Program-made: the position numbers and the translations under genes
Assembly (NCBI GenBank): GCA_036268615.1
Contig: DATATV010000061.1
Coordinates: 1 to 64,000 of the forward strand
Source: DATATV01 sp036268615
GTDB lineage: Bacteria; Actinomycetota; Actinomycetes; Mycobacteriales; Pseudonocardiaceae
Length of the DNA stretch: 64,000 nucleotides
Direction: 5' to 3'
The notes under the pieces: generated by a model
What the model was told of the DNA's origin: nothing
The model's database searches: none
Seen by the model: the letters and a program-made list of their open reading frames with translations, nothing else
Part shown: positions 1-6,894 of the stretch, piece by piece
Position numbering within the stretch: position 1 is the stretch's first letter
Layout of the letters: every line of letters begins with the position of its first letter

Positions 1-137
1 ACAGGTCGCGGGCAAACAGTGGGTGAACTTTGGTCTAGACCCATCGAATGGAGTAGTGCTGACCCCTCGGTGAGGCACTGAGCAGGACCGCCTGAATGTG
101 TATCGCCCGCCTACCGGCGGTAGGTTACGTTGGGGCG

Positions 138-1469
138 ATGACCGATCCGCCGAAGCGAGCCATCCAGCGCTCCGCCCGCCTCGGGTCGCTGCCGGTCGGC
201 TTCGCCGGCCGCGCCGCCGCCGGCTGGGCGCGGCGCATCACCGGTGGGGACCGCGACGAGATCGCCGCCGAGCTGGCGATCCGCAACGCCGACCAGATCT
301 TCGCCGTGCTCGGCGAGCTCAAGGGCGGCGCGATGAAGTTCGGCCAGGCGCTCTCGGTGTACGAGGCGATGATCCCCAACGAGCTGGCCGAGCCGTACCA
401 GGAAGCCCTGATCAAGCTGCAGGCCAACGCGCCGAAGATGCCGGCCAAGGACGTGCACCGGGTGCTCGCCGAGCAGCTCGGTCGGAACTGGAGCCAGCGG
501 TTCGCCCAGTTCGACGCCGACGAGGCCTCCGCCGCGAGCATCGGGCAGGTGCACCACGCGATCTGGCACGACGGCCGCGAGGTGGCCGTCAAGGTCCAGT
601 ATCCCGGCGCCGACCAGGCGCTGATGTCCGATCTGCGCACCCTGCAGCGGTTCGCCAAGCTGCTGCAGGTCATCGTGCCCGGCGCCGACGTGCGCGGCCT
701 GCTGAACGAACTGCAGGACCGCATGATCGAGGAACTCGACTACAGCGCCGAGGCGGACAGTCAGCGCACCTTCGCCGCCGCGCTGGCCGACGACCCCAAG
801 ATCAGGGTCCCCAAGGTGATCGCCTCGGCGCCGAAGGTGATCATCACGGAGTGGATGCCGGGCCGCCCGCTGTCCGAGTTCGCGCACAACCCGACCGAGG
901 ACGCCGAGGAGCAGAAGCTGCGCGACTGGATCGGCGAGACCGTGATGGAGCTGCACTTCTCCTCGCCGGCCCGGGTCGGCCTTCTGCACTCCGACCCGCA
1001 CCACGGCAACTTCCGGCTGCTCGAGGACGGCCGGCTCGGCGTGATCGACTTCGGCGCGGTGACCCGGCTGCCGGACGGCATCCCGCGCCCGCTCGGCCAG
1101 ATCCTGCGCCTCGCCGCCGACGAGCGGGCCGGCGAGATGATGGAGCTGCTACGCAGGGAGGGCTTCATCGGCCTGGAGGACAAGGTCACCGCCGAGGACG
1201 TGATGCATTACATCGGCGCGCTGGCCAACCCGCTGCGCGAGGAGACCTTCCACTACAACCGGACGTTCATGCAGGCGGAGGGCGGGCGGGTGACCGCGCC
1301 GGGCAGCACCGACTTCCGGACCGGCCGCGCGATGAGCCTGCCGCCGCAGTACCTGATGTTCATCCGGGTCGTTGCCGGCTGGATGAGCATCCTGGCGCAG
1401 ATCGACTGCTGGGTGCCGTCCCGGCGGATCGTGGCCGAGTGGGTCCCCGGCTTCACCGACTACGACTAG
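138..1469 (+). CDS. ABC1/UbiB (ADCK)-family atypical kinase
   Basis: A 443-residue protein of the UbiB/ADCK family, which has an atypical protein-kinase fold; relatives support quinone biosynthesis or lipid homeostasis as membrane-associated ATPases. Visible motifs are the KxGQ element (KFGQ, residues 67-70), the Ala-rich replacement for the glycine loop (ASIGQVH, about 134-140), the nucleotide-binding lysine in VAVKVQYPG, the catalytic loop HSDPHHGN (284-291) and the metal-binding VIDFG (302-306), so it should be catalytically competent. I start it at the ATG of MTDPPKR, which has a GGGG-containing ribosome site just upstream; an in-frame ATG 42 bases earlier only adds an unrelated extension. 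No quinone-biosynthesis gene lies nearby, so the substrate is unknown. Confidence 0.9.
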   Translation: MTDPPKRAIQRSARLGSLPVGFAGRAAAGWARRITGGDRDEIAAELAIRNADQIFAVLGELKGGAMKFGQALSVYEAMIPNELAEPYQEALIKLQANAPKMPAKDVHRVLAEQLGRNWSQRFAQFDADEASAASIGQVHHAIWHDGREVAVKVQYPGADQALMSDLRTLQRFAKLLQVIVPGADVRGLLNELQDRMIEELDYSAEADSQRTFAAALADDPKIRVPKVIASAPKVIITEWMPGRPLSEFAHNPTEDAEEQKLRDWIGETVMELHFSSPARVGLLHSDPHHGNFRLLEDGRLGVIDFGAVTRLPDGIPRPLGQILRLAADERAGEMMELLRREGFIGLEDKVTAEDVMHYIGALANPLREETFHYNRTFMQAEGGRVTAPGSTDFRTGRAMSLPPQYLMFIRVVAGWMSILAQIDCWVPSRRIVAEWVPGFTDYD

Positions 1470-1500
1470 GAGGGTCCCCGCCGGCGCGACGGCACAATTC

Positions 1501-1556
1501 CCCCGACTCGCCCTGCAGGAAACCCCGACTCGCCCTGCAGGAAACCCCGACTCGCC
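1501..1556. repeat. 22-bp tandem direct repeat, 2.5 units
   Basis: Between the converging kinase and TetR genes, a 22-base unit (CCCCGACTCGCC followed by CTGCAGGAAA) occurs twice in perfect tandem (1501-1522 and 1523-1544), then a third partial unit of 12 bases. Each full unit contains the palindrome CCTGCAGG. It is too short and has no spacers for a CRISPR array. It may be a dispersed intergenic repeat of this genome or a 3'-end stability element; neither can be decided here. Confidence 0.7.
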
Positions 1557-1568
1557 GGCAGTCCACGC

Positions 1569-2180
1569 TCAGCGGTCGGACGCGGGCCCGAGGCCGGCGA
1601 TCACGATGTCCAGCGCGGCCCGGAACTCCGCCGCCGGGTCGGCCTGGGTGGCCGCGTCGGCGATCTCGCGCAGTCCGGGGTAGCGCTCCGCCGGCAGTGC
1701 CTTGGCCCGCGCCAGCACCGTCCCGGTGTCCTCCCCGCGCCCGGCGGCCAGCGGGCCGGCCAGCTCGGCCTGGGCGAAACCGGTCACGAAGCCGGACACC
1801 GCACGGAACGCCGTGAGCAGCGCGAAGCCGCCGCGGCCACCCCGGCGCAGCGCCCGTAGCAGTGCCTCGGCGTGGTCCAGGGTCGCTTCGTCCAGGGTGC
1901 GGCGGGTGAGGACCAGCGGGATCGCGTTCGGGTGCGCGCGGACCGCCCGCCACAGTCCGGTGGTCACCGCTCGCACATCGTCGCGCCAGTCCGCGCCGGG
2001 CTCGGGTGGTAGTGGGACAGTGGCGAACACCGCCGACGTGACCAGCTCGTCCAGTCCGCCGCGCCCGTCGACGTAGTTGTAGATGGTCATCGCGCCGGTG
2101 CCCACTCGCGCGGCCAGCGCGCGCATGGTCAGCGCCCCCGTCGTCGTGCTTGTGCATGGCGGCGGCGCCACCCACGACAT
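1569..2180 (-). CDS. TetR-family regulator, 5'-truncated (probable pseudogene)
   Basis: The protein resembles a TetR regulator from residue 15 onward: TMRALAARVGTGAMTIYNYV is the second half of the TetR helix-turn-helix, followed by an all-helical ligand domain. The first DNA-binding helix, normally about 25-30 residues before this point, is missing. The first 14 residues of the open frame are simply antisense to the neighbouring hydrolase gene, so the true 5' end has been lost. The homologous part ends near base 2138, only a few bases from where the divergent hydrolase begins to look like its own family. It probably no longer binds DNA normally. Confidence 0.7.
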   Translation of the reverse strand: MSWVAPPPCTSTTTGALTMRALAARVGTGAMTIYNYVDGRGGLDELVTSAVFATVPLPPEPGADWRDDVRAVTTGLWRAVRAHPNAIPLVLTRRTLDEATLDHAEALLRALRRGGRGGFALLTAFRAVSGFVTGFAQAELAGPLAAGRGEDTGTVLARAKALPAERYPGLREIADAATQADPAAEFRAALDIVIAGLGPASDR

Positions 2181-2964
2181 GGGCCTGCCGGCCTACGAGC
2201 GGGCGTTCGCAGATGCCGGCCTCGCGGTGCTGGCGTTCGACTTTCGGCACCTCGGGGCGTCCGGCGGGGAGCCGCGCGGGCTGATGAGCCCCCGCCGCTA
2301 CCTGGCCGACGTGGCGTCGGCGCTGGACTTCGTGCGCACCCGCCCGGAGCTGGACGCCAGTCGGATCGCGCTGTGGGGCACGTCGTTCGGCGCCAGCCAC
2401 GTGGTGGCGACCGCCGCGGCGAACCCGGAGGTGGCGGCCGCCGTGGTGCAGTGCCCGGTGTTCAGTGGCCGCGAGGTGGCGCTGCGGGCCGGGCTGGGCC
2501 AGCTGCTCGGGTTCACCGGGCCGATCGTGTCCGACCTGGTCCGCGCGGTGACCGGCCGCCCCCGGCGCTACCTGCAGATCGTCGGCCGGCCGGGCGAGCA
2601 GGCGTTCGTCAACCAACCCGGCGCGTGGCAGGGCTGGCACTCGCTGGTGGCCGACGGGTCGACCTTCGACAACCGGGTGCCGGCGGCGGCCACGCTGGGC
2701 ATGGTGCGCTACCACGCGGTGGCCCAGCTGCCCCGGGTGCGCTGCCCACTGCTGGTCTGCGTCAGCGACAGGGAGACGCTGATCGACCCGGCCGGCGTGC
2801 CGGCGGCCGCCGCGACCGCGCCACGGGCCACCGTGCGGCACTACCCGGCCGACCACTTCGACGTCTACCACCCGCCGCTGCGCGACCAGATCGTCGCCGA
2901 CCAGGTCGCCTTCCTCGCCGAGCACCTGCGCTCCGGCCGCGCCGGCAACACCCGGGACTCGTGA
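2125..2964 (+). CDS. alpha/beta hydrolase, 5'-truncated (probable pseudogene)
   Basis: An alpha/beta hydrolase of the dienelactone hydrolase or acyl-hydrolase type. The oxyanion segment VLVHGGGATHD, the nucleophile elbow GTSFGAS and a late acid/histidine region (DHFDVYHPP) are present. The strand and loop that normally precede the VVVLVHGG segment, about 35-45 residues, are absent, and the upstream bases belong to the antisense of the TetR gene. Start codons are available at 2083 and 2125, but neither has a convincing ribosome site or family-like N-terminus. Both genes were probably divergent partners fused by a deletion that removed the shared promoter and both 5' ends. Confidence 0.7.
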   Translation: MVSAPVVVLVHGGGATHDMGLPAYERAFADAGLAVLAFDFRHLGASGGEPRGLMSPRRYLADVASALDFVRTRPELDASRIALWGTSFGASHVVATAAANPEVAAAVVQCPVFSGREVALRAGLGQLLGFTGPIVSDLVRAVTGRPRRYLQIVGRPGEQAFVNQPGAWQGWHSLVADGSTFDNRVPAAATLGMVRYHAVAQLPRVRCPLLVCVSDRETLIDPAGVPAAAATAPRATVRHYPADHFDVYHPPLRDQIVADQVAFLAEHLRSGRAGNTRDS

Positions 2965-2988
2965 GTGACCAGCGCTGGTCGCTCACGA
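2959..2988. terminator. 30-bp palindrome over the hydrolase stop codon
   Basis: The two 15-base arms TCGTGAGTGACCAGC and GCTGGTCGCTCACGA pair with one mismatch and no loop, overlapping the TGA stop of the hydrolase. There is no T-run after it. Position argues for a 3'-end hairpin or terminator; a dispersed palindromic repeat is an alternative. It also lies about 70 bases upstream of the DAHP synthase leader peptide. Confidence 0.45.
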
Positions 2989-3035
2989 CTGGCTATCGGC
3001 GGGCGCCGGTGATCCGGACACGCTAGACTGCGTGT

Positions 3036-3101
3036 ATGCGGCGTTATTTCTGGTTTAGCAGGCCGGCCCCGGGTGGGCCAGCCAGCGGCCGTCTGCGCTG
3101 A
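3036..3101 (+). CDS. aromatic leader peptide (MRRYFWFS...), putative attenuator
   Basis: A 21-codon open frame starting MRRYFWFSRP and ending in TGA lies 83 bases before the DAHP synthase start. Codons 4-7 are Tyr-Phe-Trp-Phe, all three end products of the shikimate pathway side by side, which is very unlikely by chance upstream of this gene. A -10-like TAGACT (3024-3029) ends six bases before the ATG, so the transcript probably starts at or next to the ATG and the peptide would be leaderless, as is common in actinobacteria. Two strong hairpins follow. By analogy with trp and phe leader peptides, ribosome stalling when aromatic aminoacyl-tRNAs are scarce could change the folding downstream. 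The peptide and its role are inferred from sequence only. Confidence 0.75.
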   Translation: MRRYFWFSRPAPGGPASGRLR

Positions 3102-3112
3102 CTTCCCACCCC

Positions 3113-3178
3113 CGAGCCGGAACCACTGAGCCGGCTCGGCGGATCTTTCGGGGCGGCTCCTGCCTGAGAGGACGCCCC
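3113..3178 (+). promoter_or_regulatory. leader hairpins before the DAHP synthase gene
   Basis: Hairpin 1 pairs CGAGCCGG (3113-3120) with CCGGCTCG (3131-3138) around a 10-base loop. Hairpin 2 pairs GGGGCG (3150-3155) and TCCT (3158-3161) with AGGA (3169-3172) and CGCCCC (3173-3178). The AGAGGA inside hairpin 2 is the only good Shine-Dalgarno candidate for the ATG at 3184, so this hairpin would block translation unless disrupted. No T-run follows, so translational control is more likely than classical termination. The alternative pairing that a stalled ribosome would favour was not worked out. Confidence 0.6.
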
Positions 3179-3183
3179 ATCTC

Positions 3184-4266
3184 ATGACCGTCGTTGACGA
3201 GCCGCGCGTCGCTGCCCCGCTGGACGGGCGGCGTACCGCGAAGATCAGTCCGCTGATCTCGCCCGCGCTGCTGCGCCAGGAACATCCGATGTCGCCCCAT
3301 ATCGGGCCGCGGATCGAGCGCGCCCGCGCCGAGATCACCGACATCCTCAACGGCGTCGACGACCGGCTCGTGGTGGTCGTCGGCCCGTGCTCGATCCACG
3401 ACCGGGAGGCGGCGCTGGAGTACGCGGCGCTGCTGGCCAAGGACGCGGAGCGGTTCGCCGGCCAGCTGCGCATCGTGATGCGGGTGTACTTCGAGAAGCC
3501 GCGCACCACGCTCGGGTGGAAGGGGCTGATCAACGACCCGGAGCTGGACGGCAGCTTCGCGGTCAACAAGGGGCTGCGGCTGGCTCGCGGCCTGTTGCTG
3601 GAGGTCTCCGAGCTGGGCCTGCCGGTGGGGTGCGAGTTCCTGGACCCGATCATCCCGCAGTTCCTCGCGGACGTGGTGTCCTGGGGTGCGATCGGGGCGC
3701 GCACGGCGGCGAGCCAGGTGCACCGGCAGCTGTGCAGCGCCCTGTCCATGCCGGTCGGGATCAAGAACTCGACCGAGGGTGATGTGCAGGTCGCGGTGGA
3801 CGGGGTGCGGGCGGCGGCCGGTGAGCACGTGTTCCCCGGCATCAACTCCGACGGGCTCGCCGCGTTGATCAGCACCACCGGCAACCCGGACTGTCACGTG
3901 ATCCTGCGCGGCGGCTCGGGCGGCCCGAACTACTCCGCCGCCGACGTGATCGCCGCACTGGGCAAGCTGCGCGCCGCCGGCCTGCCGGAGCGGCTGATCA
4001 TCGACGCGAGCCACGGCAACAGCGGCAAGAGCCACGTCCGCCAGGGCGAGGTGGTCTCCGAGATCGCGGCCAGGGTCGCCGGTGGTGAACGCGGCATCAT
4101 GGGTGTGATGCTGGAGAGCTTCCTGGTCGCCGGCCGTCAAGACCTCACTCTGGGGCGCGCGGAGGAGCTGACCCGCGGCCAGAGCATCACCGACGCGTGC
4201 ATGTCCTGGGACACCACGTCCGCGCTGCTCGAGGAGCTCGCCAAGGCGGTCGAGGCCCGGCGCTGA
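3184..4266 (+). CDS. aroG: 3-deoxy-7-phosphoheptulonate synthase (class I, AroG type)
   Basis: Condenses phosphoenolpyruvate with erythrose 4-phosphate, the first step of the shikimate pathway. The 360-residue length and motifs match the AroG/AroF/AroH class: VVVGPCSIHD, RVYFEKPRTTLGWKG, the GARTAASQVHR and KNSTEGD segments, and the DASHGNS metal site. The N-terminal part before residue 55 corresponds to the region carrying the allosteric site in this class. It stands alone rather than in an aro operon and is preceded by a leader peptide rich in Tyr, Phe and Trp, suggesting control by aromatic amino-acid supply. The effector specificity cannot be read from the sequence with confidence. Confidence 0.95.
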   Translation: MTVVDEPRVAAPLDGRRTAKISPLISPALLRQEHPMSPHIGPRIERARAEITDILNGVDDRLVVVVGPCSIHDREAALEYAALLAKDAERFAGQLRIVMRVYFEKPRTTLGWKGLINDPELDGSFAVNKGLRLARGLLLEVSELGLPVGCEFLDPIIPQFLADVVSWGAIGARTAASQVHRQLCSALSMPVGIKNSTEGDVQVAVDGVRAAAGEHVFPGINSDGLAALISTTGNPDCHVILRGGSGGPNYSAADVIAALGKLRAAGLPERLIIDASHGNSGKSHVRQGEVVSEIAARVAGGERGIMGVMLESFLVAGRQDLTLGRAEELTRGQSITDACMSWDTTSALLEELAKAVEARR

Positions 4267-4356
4267 GCCCTGGGGTGGGGGCGGGCGACCGCTCGGCGGG
4301 CAGGGTGACCCGGCCGCGCGGCGCCGCGTCCGGGGTCGGCGCCGGCAGCCAGACCG

Positions 4357-4524
4357 TCAGCGGCCGAACCGCCGGGCGGCTCCCCCGATCCCGGCCATGA
4401 ACAGGGCGAGGCAGAGCAGTCCGGCCGTGAGCAGGACCGTTGCGGTGATCACACTGAGCGCGATACCAGCCAGCTCGAAGATCAATGCGAGCAGGAACAG
4501 GACTGCGGCGACAATGGCGAGCAT
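4357..4524 (-). CDS. small two-helix membrane protein, 55 aa
   Basis: A short, very hydrophobic protein (MLAIVAAVLFLLALIFELAG, then a second segment ending ALFMAGIGG) with two predicted membrane helices and a basic tail ARRFGR. The ATG is preceded by GGAGG six bases upstream, a good ribosome site, which decides the start; longer in-frame versions only add a non-hydrophobic extension. Similar tiny membrane proteins are common and uncharacterised in actinobacteria. No function can be assigned. Confidence 0.7.
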   Translation of the reverse strand: MLAIVAAVLFLLALIFELAGIALSVITATVLLTAGLLCLALFMAGIGGAARRFGR

Positions 4525-4655
4525 GGGTTCCTCCATGTGCGATTGGGCGCTCAGTATCGGCGGTGCCACCCTGCGTCGCAGGCTCTGGTGGGCCTCGCGG
4601 GTGGGTCGTGGCCGGTTCGAGACCGGGGTGGCCGGCTGATCGTGACCAACCGGTC

Positions 4656-4874
4656 TCACGAGGGCGGCTCGGCCACGCCGCGCAACTCGAGCCGGGCCTG
4701 TTCGGTGCTGGCCCGGACGAAACCGAGCAACGCCGCGACCTGCTCATCCGGGCAACTCGCCAGGGTTGCCCGGCTGCGCGCCACGATGTCGTCGTACTGG
4801 CGCAGCACCCGCCGCGGGCCCTCCGGCGTCGGCTCCACGCGCACGCTGCGCCGGTCGGTGCGCGACGGCACCGC
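4656..4874 (-). pseudogene. C-terminal fragment of a MarR-family regulator
   Basis: About 70 residues beginning SRTDRRSVRVEPTPEG match the wing of a MarR winged helix and the following dimerisation helices (VARSRATLASCPDEQVAALL). The first 80 or so residues of a normal MarR protein, including the recognition helix, are absent; the sequence upstream does not continue the family. It is therefore a truncated remnant with no DNA-binding ability. Confidence 0.65.
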
Positions 4875-5014
4875 GGCGCCGGGCCCGGACGGCATCGGTC
4901 GGTCGGCGTATCGCTACGTCGACTGGGTGGATCAGCACCGCGCCCGGTTTGCCCGCGCGGCACGCGGTGAGCCGGAGCCACGCGGGCCCCGCTCAGCGTG
5001 CCGTCCACCGAACG

Positions 5015-5200
5015 TCAGCCCAGGTAGAGCTCCGGGATCGTGTACGGGGCGTACGGGTTCGGTTTGACCGGAAGTCTGCCGACCATCGGATCGCGGTGCG
5101 GCGGCTCGTTGGGCACTTCGTCGTCGAGATGCGTCACGAGAACCCCCAGTTCCCCGGGGCTCGCACTCAGGTGTTGGGTCAACTCGCCGATCTTGATCAT
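5015..5200 (-). CDS. orphan small protein, 61 aa
   Basis: A 61-residue protein starting MIKIGELTQHL and ending with a Pro/Tyr-rich tail (KPNPYAPYTIPELYLG). GAGAGAAG lies about seven bases before the ATG. It has no membrane segment and no family I recognise. The N-terminal half looks helical and acidic, the C-terminal half extended. No modifying enzyme, transporter or toxin partner sits beside it, so a processed-peptide role is only a guess. Confidence 0.5.
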   Translation of the reverse strand: MIKIGELTQHLSASPGELGVLVTHLDDEVPNEPPHRDPMVGRLPVKPNPYAPYTIPELYLG

Positions 5201-5319
5201 CAGGATCTTCTCTCACGACTGCATTGCCGCGGCACAGCTTGCTCCCTTTCGGGCAGCGGGTAAACCGTCAGTCGGGCTACCGCGCCAGCCGGTCCGGATG
5301 AACCCTCGGGCGGGCGTCC

Positions 5320-5805
5320 TCAGCCGCGCTGGCCCGGCTGACCGGGGACGCCCTGGTCCTCGTCGGCGAAGTCGAAGCTCAGCCACCTGTCGGGTCGGGC
5401 GGTGAACAGTACGAAGGTGCCGGCCGGATTGGTGGTCTCGGCGTCGGCGAAGGCCCGGGCGGCGTCCTCGGGCAGGTAGCGGGACGTGACGGCGAGTACC
5501 TGCTCCACCTCCGGCGCCCGGTCCGCGCCGGTCACGGTGGCCTCAGCGGTGACGTACCGGTACGGATACTCCGGCTGCTGCACGCAGAAGCTGAACGTGC
5601 CGGCGCGTTCGAGCAGCCGCGTCTTGCGGGCGGCGCGCCCCTGGGTACCGGTGAAGAAGGTGATGTCGCCCCCCGGTTGGTAGGCGTACCAGACGGGCAC
5701 CGTGAGCGGCGGCCGGTCACCGTCGATATCGGCGACACTGAGCACACCGACCTGGGGCAGGGCGAGGAACTGTTCGCGTTCGGTGGCGGTCATCGTGTGG
5801 GGCAT
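5320..5805 (-). CDS. pyridoxamine 5'-phosphate oxidase-family flavin-binding protein
   Basis: A 161-residue split-barrel protein of the PPOX family, whose actinobacterial members bind FMN or F420 and reduce small substrates. Family features are GVLSVADIDGDRPPLTVPVWYAY at the start (only the pattern matters: substrate and flavin contact strands), ITFFTGTQGRAARKTRLL for the phosphate-binding region, and FSFCVQQPEYPYRYVTAEA. It lies 13 bases downstream of the shortened DUF899 gene in the same direction, so the two were probably one transcript under the HxlR regulator opposite. The cofactor cannot be decided from sequence by eye. Confidence 0.8.
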   Translation of the reverse strand: MPHTMTATEREQFLALPQVGVLSVADIDGDRPPLTVPVWYAYQPGGDITFFTGTQGRAARKTRLLERAGTFSFCVQQPEYPYRYVTAEATVTGADRAPEVEQVLAVTSRYLPEDAARAFADAETTNPAGTFVLFTARPDRWLSFDFADEDQGVPGQPGQRG

Positions 5806-5818
5806 CTCGACCTCCTGA

Positions 5819-6247
5819 TCAGTACTCGTCGCGGATCTGGATCCAGCTCATCGTGGTGTCCCGCGGCCAGCCCGGCGGCGAGTCCTCCCACGCCTCCTGC
5901 CGGCCGTAAGGGGTCAGGATCAGCGTGGTGTCGCGGGCGTTGAGGTGTGACTCGTCGGCGATGTTGTCGGTGAACGAGGCGCACCCGCCGCACAGCCAGT
6001 CCTGGCCCGGCTCGAGCATGAAGTGGTACACGACCAGCTGGTGGCGGCCCTGGAACAGGTCCGCGAAGGTGACCTGGGTGCCATCCGGCGCGGTGAACCG
6101 GTAGTCGGTGCCCAGCGCGACCATCGGCATCCGGCGCCGCTGCGCTGCCAGCGCGTCCAGTGCCCGGGTGTGCTGCTTCTCCGTCACCAGCAGCGCATCC
6201 CGCGCGGCCTGCCACTCCTGTGTCGAGACAACCTCGGGTCGGTCCAT
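5819..6247 (-). CDS. DUF899-family protein with an internal deletion
   Basis: A 142-residue member of DUF899, a thioredoxin-like family normally about 230-250 residues long. The N-terminal part runs to LNARDTTLIL and then jumps directly to PYGRQEAWEDSPPGWP, the family C-terminus. The intact paralogue at 21418-22176 keeps about 75-80 residues between these points, including the FMGWEMPWYS region and a beta-rich segment. The deletion is in frame, so a short protein may still be made, but the fold's centre is missing. The CGGC motif (LCGGCASF), matching the CEGC of the paralogue, is retained. It is divergent from the HxlR gene. Confidence 0.75.
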   Translation of the reverse strand: MDRPEVVSTQEWQAARDALLVTEKQHTRALDALAAQRRRMPMVALGTDYRFTAPDGTQVTFADLFQGRHQLVVYHFMLEPGQDWLCGGCASFTDNIADESHLNARDTTLILTPYGRQEAWEDSPPGWPRDTTMSWIQIRDEY

Positions 6248-6265
6248 GGCGTGCTCCCTTCATTT

Positions 6266-6324
6266 AGTTCCCTAAAGGAACTGACGAGGTGAACCGTAGC
6301 ACTAGCCAGTTCCCTAAGGGAACT
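6266..6324. promoter_or_regulatory. two HxlR operators in the divergent promoter
   Basis: Two near-identical palindromes, AGTTCCCTAAAGGAACT (6266-6282) and AGTTCCCTAAGGGAACT (6308-6324), lie exactly 42 bases apart, four helical turns, between the DUF899 start and the HxlR start. Such sites are typical of HxlR autoregulation with control of the divergent gene. The second site is 20 bases before the HxlR ATG. Confidence 0.8.
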
Positions 6325-6343
6325 CTTTTGCTAGGCTGGACTC

Positions 6344-6823
6344 ATGCAACGGACCCGGTTCGGTGATCTGGCGTGCTCGATCGCGCGCACCCTGGACGTG
6401 ATCGGCGAGCCGTGGTCGCCGCTGATCCTGCGGGACATCTACGTCGGCATCAACCGGTTCGAGCAGATCCAGCAGGAGCTCGACATCTCCCGCAAGGTGC
6501 TCACAGAGCGGCTCAAGTGGCTGGTCGAGAACGAGGTGCTGCAGCGGCACGCCTACTCGGAGCGGCCACCCCGGTACGAGTACCGGCTCACCGCCAAGGG
6601 GCTCGAGCTGTGCGACCTGCTGCTGGTCATGGTGCGCTGGGGGGACCGTTGGACCGCAGGCGAGGCCGGTCCGCCGGTGCTCTACCGGCACCACGCGTGC
6701 GGCCAGGTCAGTCACGTGGAGCTGCGCTGCTCGGTGTGTGCCGAGCCGATGCGCGCCACCGATGTCGACGTGCTGCCCGGTCCGGGCGCCGCGCCGGCGG
6801 TGACACCGGCCCGAACGGGCTAG
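6344..6823 (+). CDS. HxlR-family winged-helix regulator
   Basis: A 159-residue regulator with the HxlR signature: CSIARTLDVIGEPWSPLILRD, then the recognition helix ISRKVLTERLKWLV and wing PPRYEYRLTAKG. HxlR proteins bind DNA as dimers and often sense redox or aldehyde stress through cysteines. This one has an added C-terminal zinc-ribbon-like pair of motifs (HHACG and RCSVCAEP, about residues 119-142), seen in a subgroup of the family. It faces the DUF899/PPOX genes across two matching palindromes and presumably regulates them and itself. Confidence 0.88.
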   Translation: MQRTRFGDLACSIARTLDVIGEPWSPLILRDIYVGINRFEQIQQELDISRKVLTERLKWLVENEVLQRHAYSERPPRYEYRLTAKGLELCDLLLVMVRWGDRWTAGEAGPPVLYRHHACGQVSHVELRCSVCAEPMRATDVDVLPGPGAAPAVTPARTG

Positions 6824-6840
6824 CGTCCCCGGAACAGCGA

Positions 6841-6874
6841 AAAGCCCCGTCCACGCTGGAGTGGACGGGGCTTT
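6841..6874. terminator. bidirectional hairpin terminator
   Basis: AAAGCCCCGTCCAC (6841-6854) pairs perfectly with GTGGACGGGGCTTT (6861-6874) around a 6-base loop. It lies between the converging HxlR gene and the Ser-rich protein gene, with A- and T-runs at the two ends, so it can terminate both. Confidence 0.9.
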
Positions 6875-6894
6875 CGTCGATCGTGGGGCGAAGG

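Noticed and set aside
1501..1556. CRISPR array
   Set aside because: Units are contiguous with no spacers and only 2.5 copies; no cas genes in the window.
4537..5067. plus-strand frame with AYRYVDWVDQHRARF-like text
   Set aside because: It overlaps the MarR remnant and changes character along its length; a short stretch looks protein-like but no gene can be defined.
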